This document shows positions 56,401 to 64,000 of a stretch of 64,000 nucleotides of DNA, piece after piece. The notes below the pieces were generated by a model. The model saw only the letters and a list, made by a program, of their open reading frames with translations, searched no databases and was not told the origin of the DNA. The DNA comes from Chlamydomonas sphaeroides (taxonomy: Eukaryota; Chlorophyta; Chlorophyceae; Chlamydomonadales; Chlamydomonadaceae), in contig BDDC01000057.1 of NCBI GenBank assembly GCA_001662425.1, forward strand, positions 72,405-136,404, written 5' to 3'. The translations under genes were made by a program, and so were the position numbers. The first letter of the stretch is position 1. Each line of letters begins with the position of its first letter.

Positions 56401-59400
56401 AGCCGCTTGCCCTTGTGTCCCTGGCCCCTAACCGTGGCCTCGCGCGTGGTGCCGCAGGACTACCTCGCGGAGAACAACAGCAAGTGGTACGCCGGCGTGG
56501 AGGTGAGCGGCATGCTGCAGGTCACATGCACCACGACGGGGCACGCAGAGGCGCGACGCGACCGGGGGCCTGCACAGCGGGGACCGCCGTGGCCTCGCTC
56601 CTGCCAGGCCGCCTCACCTTCCTCCGCAACGCGCTCCCGCCGCGCGCCCCGCAGGAGATGATCGGGCTGTGCTCGGTGCTGGGCGAGCCCGCCGACCCCA
56701 TCGCCGCCGTGCTGCTCGCCAACGACCCCATGAAGTACTTCATGCGGGCCTACGAGCACTACGTCAAGCCGCCCGCAGCCATGGTGGCTGCTGCAGCAGC
56801 AGCCGTCGCGGGGCCCGCCGCCGCGGGCGGGCCCGGCGGCGCGGCAGCTGCGGCGGCCGCCGCCGCCGCGGCGCCGTCGGCTGCTGCGCTGGCGGCGAGC
56901 AAGGTCGGCCGCATGCTGGCGACGCGCGTGGTGCTGCTGGGCGCGGCGGTGCAGACGGCGGCTGGGCGGCACCGGGCCGTGAGCGAGGCGCTGATGCGGG
57001 CCCAGAGCGAGGAGGAGAACGCGCGCGCGGGGCTGCTGCTGGAGCAGGTGCGGCCGGGGCGCCGGGGCGGGGTGGGTTGGGGCGGTCCTGCTCCCCGCGG
57101 ACTAGGGACGCGGCAGTTGGGAAGCGGGCTGTGGTTTGGAGGCCCCTTTTCAAACCGTGCTCCTTGCACAGTGTTCACTGCCCGTGCCTCTTGTCTCCCA
57201 GCATTAGCCTACCCCGCCCCACCCCCGCTGCCCGCTCCGCCGCCAGTCCGCCTACTCGATGCTGCGCTGCCGGCCGCCGCTGGAGCGCAAGTTTGCGTTC
57301 CAGATGGTGCTGGCGGGCATCCGCTACATCTGCTGCGGCCAGAAGCGCATCGCCATACACGCCTACCGCCAGGTGCGCCCACTGGGCTGGGTGCAGGCAG
57401 GAAAGGGGGAGGTGGGGCAACGTAGAAGACGAGGGAGGATGTAGGGGGCGGCGCGCACGCTGGGCGGGGGCTCTCGGCATGCCATGGGGGGTCCAGTGCT
57501 CCATCCCTGCGCTCACCCCGCGACGGCGCCTGAGCCGCTGGCCCCGGCCCGGCCACACCCAGGGGCCCGGCGGCCGGCGCCAATAGGCCCGCTGCCGCGA
57601 CCCCGGCGACCTGATGCTGCTGCCGGGCGCTGCTGTGCCGTGTGCGCAGGTGCTGGGCCTGTACATGGGGCGCAAGTGGAGGTACATCGAGGAGCACCTG
57701 CATGCCGTGCTGGGCGCGCAGTGCGTCGAGGTGCGCCGCCGCCGAGCCTGCAGCGGTCGCCCGGGCGTGGCTGCCGGCGCAGCCGCCAGCTGCCGGCGTC
57801 CCTCCCGCCATGCCACACCGCGCGCCCTGCGCCATGTGATCTGGGCCATGGGCCGAGCTCGCGCGCCGTGCGCTCTCGTGTGGTCCAGCCCCACCGGCGT
57901 GAGGACCAGCCATTGCGTTAGCCAATCGCCCCCGTGCTCAGCGCGATGCTGCTCCCACAGCGCCCCTGCCCCGCGCCCCCGCAGTACGGCGACAAGGAGC
58001 GCGCGCTGTGGCACTACGCGGCGCTGCTGGACTGCGGGCACCGGCCGCCGCAGCAGCAGGCCGCCAACGTGGCGCAGTTCCTGCAGCTGCTGGCGGGCGT
58101 GCGCGACCAGCTGGCGGTGGTGCAGGTGTGGCCGAGGGCCAGCGTGGGGGAGGCCCGGCGGCGGCCAGGGGCCCCGTGGCCCTTCCTGCCCTGCAGCCCG
58201 TCCTCTGGGTCTCGCACTCGTCAGCACAATCCGCGATGTGGTTTGTGGCCTCAACTGCCGCCCGCTGTTTTCCGTGTCCCACGTTGTGCCCGGACTCATG
58301 GCTCGGAGTTTGCATACCATCGCGCCTCCTTACTCCCTTGGCACATGAACCATGGCCCCCTGCCCCGCCCTCGGCACATCGGCCCCTGGCCGTGCCCCTG
58401 CCCTGCCCCACCCCAGGACGGCGTGAGCCTGGTGGACCAGCTGCCGCTGCCGGTGGTCAACCGCCACGACGTGCGCGTGCTGGTCAGCGACACCGCCTGC
58501 TACTCGGGGCCCGCCGCGCGAGCGGTGAGCCGCAGGGGCCAGCAGCAGCAGCCCGCAGCCAGGCGCTCGACCGGCGCCGGGTGCTGCCTCGCCTGGTGCT
58601 GCTGATGTCGGTGCTGCACACCATTTTCGGCCCTAATAGTTGAACACGCCCGCACGGGCTGCGCCCGCACGGGCTGCGCCCGCACGGGCCGCCGCCCACC
58701 TGGCCTCCTCTCTCCCTGCGCGTTGGGCCCCGCCTGCATGCCGGAGCGAGGGCTGGTTGGGCCTCTCTCCATCCGTGCCTCGCCTTCCCTCCCACCCTGC
58801 CCCCTGCCGCCAGGTGCCCGAGTCCACGTGGCTGCGCATGGAGGCTTGCTGCACCAGCGGCTCCAACAACTGGCTGGTGGAGGGCGGCGGCGCCAAGCAG
58901 GAAAAGGACGTGAGGCGCGCGGTGGCTGGCACGTGACCGTGCCGGGGCCTGGGCGGCTAGCGGCCCGGGCTCGGAATGCAGAACCTGGCGCAGGCGCAGG
59001 CCGTGTGCGCCTTGGGCAACGGCTGCTGCTGGCGTGTTCGCCCGCCTGACGCGTGCAAGGGGCCCAGGCTGACTCGCCCTGTGAGTCGGTCCTGCTGCTG
59101 CCCACGCCCTGCAATGCCGCCCCGCGCTGCCCCGCCCTGCCTGTCAGCACGAGGAGTACACCATGTGCGTGGCGGGGGAGGAGATGGGCGTGCAGGTGGA
59201 GTTCCGCAACCCGCTCGCCGTCAAGCTCAAGGTGCGCCAGGGCGTGCACAGGACCACACGGCGTTCAAACAGGGGCCGTGCATCGCGCGCCGCCCTCATC
59301 GGCTGGTGCCAAACCCTGTTTTCGGACCCTCCTCGGCTGCTGCCCAACCTCGTCCTTGGCCCGGGCCGCATCGCCTCCCGGCTCTTGCGCCATCCGCGGC

Positions 59401-62400
59401 AGGTGACCAACGTGCAGCTCATCTGCACCTTTGAGGGCGCCGCCGGTGGGCCGAGCGGCGGCGCCGCGGCGGCGGCGGTGGCGGCGGCGGCGGCCGAGGG
59501 GCCGTTGCCGAGCGCCTCCACGGCCACAGCCGACGGCGCGCACCCGCTGCTGCCGGGTACCGCGCCCGCCGCGCTCAGCGCCAAGCCCAGCGAGGAGTAC
59601 GTGAGTCGCCGAGCGCCGCAGTGCTTGCCATGTGCTTCTGTGCGGGCAACTTCTGTCCTGGCTCGGTCGAGCAGCTCGTGCGACGTCATCCCGAGGTCCC
59701 CGCCCCCGCTACGCCCGATCGGCGCGTCATCATGACGTCTACTTGCCCTGCCCTGCTGCACCCTGCTGCTGACTTGCATCATCCGCTCCCGCCCGCGGCC
59801 CCAGGTGCACATCCCGGAGGCCCAGCTCACGCTGCACCCGGGCGAGGCGCTGGTGGAGGTGCTGCGCCTGGTGCCGCGACAGCCCGGCTGGCTGCGCGTC
59901 ACGGGCGTGGCCTGGACGCTCAACGGCGTCGCGCACGGCCGCGTCACGTTTGACGTCAAGGGCCGCAAGCGGAAGAAGCCCAAGGGCACCAGGTGCGGCC
60001 GCGCGGCTGGGGGTGGACGGGGCTTGGCCGGGCTGGGTGCCGCAGGGTGCGTGTGACACCATAGGGTGAGCTAGCGGCTGGGGGTCGTCACGGCATGACC
60101 CGTTGGGACCTGCGTTGCTCCCCTTCGCTTGCAGGCCGGGCCAGCTCAAGCACTACCCCCCGCACCGGCGGCTGCTGTTCCAGGTGCGCCCTGCCCCGCC
60201 GGGGTTCTGCCTGGCCCTGGTGCCGCTGCCGGCAGCTGGACCGCCCCGTGCTTGCCTGGCAGTAGGCGCAACTCTCGTCCGCCGACTCGCACCTTGCTGG
60301 CGATGCAGGGCCGGCGTGGCGTGCATCGCCGGCACTGGGGCATGGCCCATGGCGTGTGCCGACCCACTGCCTGCCCCGTCGCGGCCCCTTGGTGCTGCAG
60401 GTGGTGCCACCCATGCCCCGCCTGGAGCTGCTGGCGGACCCGCTGCCGCCCGCCCTCTACTCGGGCGAGCTGTGCAGGTGGGCACAACCCGCGCCCCTCA
60501 CGCACCGCGCCCCTCACGCACCGCGTCGTCGCACGGTCCTCCCCGTCCCCGGCGCTGCCGCGAACTCCGCCCCGCAGCCCCGCCCCCGGCTGCACTCGGC
60601 CGGCGCCGAGGCACGCATCTTGCCCACGCTGCGCACCGCCCGCACCGGCCGTGTCACCCTCCGCAGGGTGCTGATGCGGGTGCGCAACGCCGGCACCCTG
60701 CCGCTGCGCTGCCTGGCGCTGGTGCTGGGCCACCCCGAGGCGGTGGTGCCCGCCACCGACGCCAACAAGGACCGCCCGCTGCTGGACAGCCTCACGGGTG
60801 GGTTGGCCGAGTGCAGCGTCGGCGGCGGCAGCCGTCCCCGTGCTTTGCATCCCTCGCTCGATGCCCCTCCGCTCCCTGCTGCCGCCCCTCCGCTGCCCCT
60901 CGCTCGCCCATCTGCCGCCGCCGCCGCTCCCTTGCCCTGCCGCCAGACGCGCGCGAGGTGGTGCAGCTGTCCAAGCCGCCGCCCTTCGCCAAGGGCAGCC
61001 TGCAGTTGTACCGCCTGTGGCCCGGCCGCGAGCTGGGCCCCGGCCAGGTGCTCGAGTGGCCGCTGTGGCTGCACCCGCGCGGCCTGGGCACGCTCAAGCT
61101 GCCGCTCGTGTGGTACGGCGAGCCCGCGGTGAGGCGCGCAGCGCGCGGGCTGAGGTCCGCCCGCGCTGCGGCGTCTTGTGTGCGCCGCGTAGCGTGTAGC
61201 TCGAGCGGGCCATCACGCGATGGTCCGCGATCCATGAACGGCTCCAAGGCCCAGCGAGCGTGTGCGCTGAAAGGGGCTGCGCCGCTGTCGCACCCCGGCA
61301 GGCGCCCAAGACCGGCATGCGGCACCGCACGCTGCGCGTGTGCGGCAACGTGTCCGTGCAGCCGCTGCTGGCGGCGCGGCCCGTGGTGTGGCCGTCGCCG
61401 GTGCATCTGTCGCAGCACCTGCTGCGCCTCGCGGTGGACAACAGCAAGGTGCGCCGGGGGCTGCAGGCCGGATGGGCTGCAAGGAGCGCGAGTTTCACTG
61501 GGCCGCATGGAGCGCAGCGCTGAGCCCTCCATGCAGCACACGGCACCCAGCTGCTGCTGCCTGCCTGACCTCTTGCCTGTTGCTGTCTGGCGCAGGAGGG
61601 CGAGCGCGTGGTGCTGCAGCAGGTGGCCGCCGTGACCGTGCCGCCGCTGCAGCAGAACGGCGGCCAGCAACATCAACCGCACACGGCCGTGGGCGCTCGC
61701 GGCGCCGCCAAGCCTGCGCCCGCCGCGCCTGGCGCCGGCCCCTCATCGCATGGCACGTCCGGCGCCGCCACTCCCTCGGGCGCCCCCGCCACACCGACCG
61801 GCACGGGGCCCCGGGCCCCGCTCAGCGGGTGGCGGATGGCGCTTCTCGGCGCGCCCGGCAGCTCCGCTGCCGCAGCGTCGCCGACGGCGGCGGCGGCCGC
61901 CGCCGCCGCCGAGGCGGCCAGCGGCGCCGGCGTGCTGACGCGCAGCCTGCCGCTGGCGGTGCCCTTGCAGCCCGGCGAGTCCTCGGCCCTCTTCCTGCAG
62001 CTCATCGCGCCCCAGCCGCCGCCGCGCTCCACGGCGCTACCGGCGCCGCTGCCGCCGGCCGGCCCCTCAGCGCCCGGCGGCCCCCACAGCGCGCTCAGCC
62101 CGCCGCCCAGCGGCGCTGCCACGCCGGGCCGCCAGGACGACCCGTCGCTGTCGGCTTTCGCGGTCGCGCAGGCGGCCGAGGCGGTCCGCTCCCTGGCCTT
62201 GGCCGACGGCGCCGGCGCAGGGCCCAGCGGCCGCCTGCCCAACGTTGACGGCTCCGACACCAGCCTCCAGCGGCTCAACCTGTTCGGGCCCGGCGTCCTG
62301 GCCTACTTCTACCGGCGCGGCCGCCGGGGCATGGTCGCTTCGCCCTCGGTAACCGCCGCCGCAGCAACGCCGGCCAGCGCTTCCCGGCCCGGCGCAGCGC

Positions 62401-63874
62401 CGGCCACGCCCCAGATGCTTACGCCGCCACCAGGGCACGGCGGCGCGCCAGGCCTCACGCCGTCGCCTAGCTTCGGCCCGGGGCAGGCTCCGGGCATGCC
62501 GTTCCAGCCGGGGCAGGGGCAGCCGCTGGCGATGCGCGGCCCTGGCGCCACCGGCCCCGGCGCTGGCGGGCCGCCGCAGGGGCGCCCGCCCACGGCGCCG
62601 CAGGCCGCCGCCCCAGCGGCGCCCGGCCCGCCGGGCTCCGGGCCCGGCCGGCCCGGTCCCTCGCTGCCGCTGGCGGACCCTCCGCTGGACCTGCTGCTGC
62701 TGTGGCACGTGGCGTCCAGCCAGCGCACGGGGCCGCACCAGGGCCAGCAGCGGCTGGGGCTGTGCCGGCCCTACGACACGGCCTCAGGGCGCGACCTGTC
62801 CGGCTGCCTGCAGGTGCGCCGGCGGGGGCGTCGTCACGCACGTGGGGCGGGGTAGTAACTTCCCGTGCCTGCCTGTCCGCCTCCGCGCCTGCATCGCTGG
62901 CGGCCCTGCCTTGGGTCCGCCCGGCCCCTGACCGCCCTGACGCCCTCGCTCGGCATCGCTGCCGCCGCCGCGCCGCGCAGGCCCACACCGCGCCCATCCG
63001 CATGCTGCTGACCGGCCCCAACGGCGCCTCCTCCGCGGCCTCCAACGCCGCCGCCGCCGGGCCCGCGGTGCGCCACGACTTCCGCCGCTCCAGCCTCGCG
63101 GTGGTGCCGCTGCGGCTCACCATCCGCAACAACACGGCGCTGGAGGCGAGGCTGCAGGTCGAGGTGCGGCCCCGGGGCGTTTGGGTGCTGCGATGGTGGA
63201 CCTTGGGGTCAAGGAGCACCGCGGCAAAGATGGGGTGGGTTGGGGGGGCAGCTGTTCCCGCTGCTGTGCCTGCGAGGCTGCCAGCAGGGCGCACGCCCGG
63301 GTTGGTGTGCGCGGGTGATGGCGCACTGCGCACCCGGCTGCGGCGGGCTGGCAGCACGTGGGGCGGAGCTCCGGCGCCGCCGCTGCGTCCCCACGGCGCT
63401 TGCGCCATGGCGTGCGGCAGCCGGGGGCCTGCCATTGCGGCCCACACCTCCCCCCTGCTGCCCGTGCAGGTCGGCGACGGCTGGCAGGCCAGCGACACGC
63501 CCCACAGCTGGCAGGCCTCCACCGCCATTCTCGGCCCGGCCGCCTCGGCCGCCGCCACCGGCATGTCCGCCTCCATGGGGCCGGGCCTCACGCCCTCCGC
63601 CTCCATGCACCACCACTCGGCCTCCTCGGGCACACCCAACCCCGCCGCCGCCGGCCCGACTGGCGGCGCCGGCGGCGGGCCGGCGTCCGCCGGCGCCACG
63701 GGCAGCGGCGGCGCGCCGTCGGTCATGCCCGGCGGCGCCGGACTGGGCAGCAGCATGATGGGCATAACGTACCAGGCGGGGCTGGCGCCCTGCCCAGAGT
63801 ATTCCTGGGTGGGGCCCAGCAGCGTGGCGGTGCCGCGGCTGGACCCCGGCGCCGAGGTGGAGCTGGCGCTGGCG
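53461..63874 (+). CDS. TRAPPC8: TRAPPC8 / Trs85 TRAPP-complex subunit (3' end outside window)
   Basis: Twenty-seven exons visible: 53461-53608, 53749-53840, 54166-54262, 54494-54604, 54795-54972, 55196-55275, 55455-55588, 55795-55967, 56152-56260, 56458-56502, 56655-57047, 57247-57372, 57650-57730, 57985-58125, 58417-58524, 58814-58909, 59148-59231, 59403-59600, 59805-59992, 60135-60183, 60401-60477, 60667-60797, 60947-61128, 61302-61448, 61596-62813, 62981-63163, 63470-63874; 1658 codons in one frame. N-terminal GLTLVDLLRPY, VPVRVGELSVRVQDLRVRFYD, ETLDYPVAC, CRKLYGDSHCSLLRINS, then LRNRLNRFWKG, YPWHSVEGQMRQLGDLAFL and FQMVLAGIRY match the Trs85/TRAPPC8 family; the second half is a series of beta-sandwich modules. 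TRAPPC8 directs TRAPPIII, a RAB1/Ypt1 exchange factor, in ER-Golgi traffic and autophagy. Exon 25 adds some 300 residues of Pro/Ala/Gly-rich sequence. Exon 5 could instead begin at 54705 (same phase). Exon 7 may extend to a GC donor by two codons. Confidence 0.88.
56283..56347. repeat. 13-bp tandem repeat, 5 units, in TRAPPC8 intron 9
   Basis: Five AGGCGAGGGCRGC units just after the exon 9 donor. Slippage repeat in the intron. Confidence 0.9.
58647..58691. repeat. 15-bp tandem repeat, 3 units, in TRAPPC8 intron 15
   Basis: Three CGCCCGCACGGGCTG units. Each unit contains the hairpin-forming CCCG-CA-CGGG palindrome, so the array could form short stem-loops in the pre-mRNA. Confidence 0.88.
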
Positions 63875-63922
63875 GTGAGCCGGGCCCGGGGCCGGAGGGC
63901 TGAGGGCTCGCCCAGCTGCGCG

Positions 63923-64000
63923 CTGTTGCTGGCGGTGGCGTGGCGTGGCGGGGCGGGGCGGGGCGTGGCGGGGCGGGGCGGGGCGGGGCGGGGCGGGGCG
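63923..64000. repeat. GGGGC-rich low-complexity run at window end
   Basis: Tandem GGGGC/GTGGC units within the TRAPPC8 intron that starts at 63875, running to the last base. Potential G-quadruplex former and a likely difficult region for assembly. The next exon lies outside. Confidence 0.85.

Noticed and set aside
55023..57425. 800-codon plus frame within TRAPPC8
   Set aside because: It spans introns and contains TRAPPC8 sequence only in exons that happen to share the frame.

Overview
This is a nuclear window from a very GC-rich eukaryote, most likely a chlorophyte green alga. The evidence is dense GT-AG introns of about 50-400 bp with pyrimidine/C-rich acceptors ending in CAG, Ala/Gly/Pro-rich proteins, short Arg/Ala-rich leader peptides that look organelle-targeted, and TGTAA motifs downstream of several stop codons (the usual green-algal poly(A) signal). 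A chlorophycean or trebouxiophycean source is inference; nothing in the window fixes the genus. All gene models below were assembled by hand from open frames, splice-site sequences and phase bookkeeping. In every multi-exon model the summed exon length is a multiple of three.

Layout: (1) 48-6303 (-), a giant RS/RE-rich low-complexity protein. (2) 6727-8344 (+), a putative plastid membrane protein. (3, 4) 9838-12593 and 14364-16773 (+), a tandem pair of paralogues built from about six repeats of a roughly 110-residue B3/AbrB-like unit behind a conserved, intron-split leader; the first copy contains a 459-N assembly gap. (5) 17908-29473 (-), a 24-exon, 1768-aa protein I cannot assign, with a coiled-coil N-terminus and beta-rich segments. 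(6) 29714-31248 (+), a small plastid-type FHA-domain protein. (7) 32070-32393 (+), a doubtful small ORF. (8) 33395-35293 (+), a BTB-BACK protein with a one-base frameshift. (9) 36158-45362 (-), a 22-exon HrpB-type DExH helicase. (10) 45858-49315 (+), an AMSH/STAMBP-type JAMM deubiquitinase. (11) 50138-53119 (-), a TM9SF/nonaspanin. (12) 53461 to the window end (+), TRAPPC8/Trs85, 27 exons visible, 3' end outside.

Four gene pairs are head-to-head over 240-500 bp (1/2, 5/6, 9/10, 11/12), so much of the window looks arranged around shared promoters. Genes 10, 11 and 12 all belong to endomembrane traffic (endosomal deubiquitination, nonaspanin cargo handling, TRAPP tethering), with 11 and 12 sharing a 341-bp spacer. 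The least explained material is the tandem repeat pair (3/4), the 24-exon gene 5, and the apparent use of GC-AG introns. No tRNA, rRNA, CRISPR, transposon ORF or viral gene was recognised.
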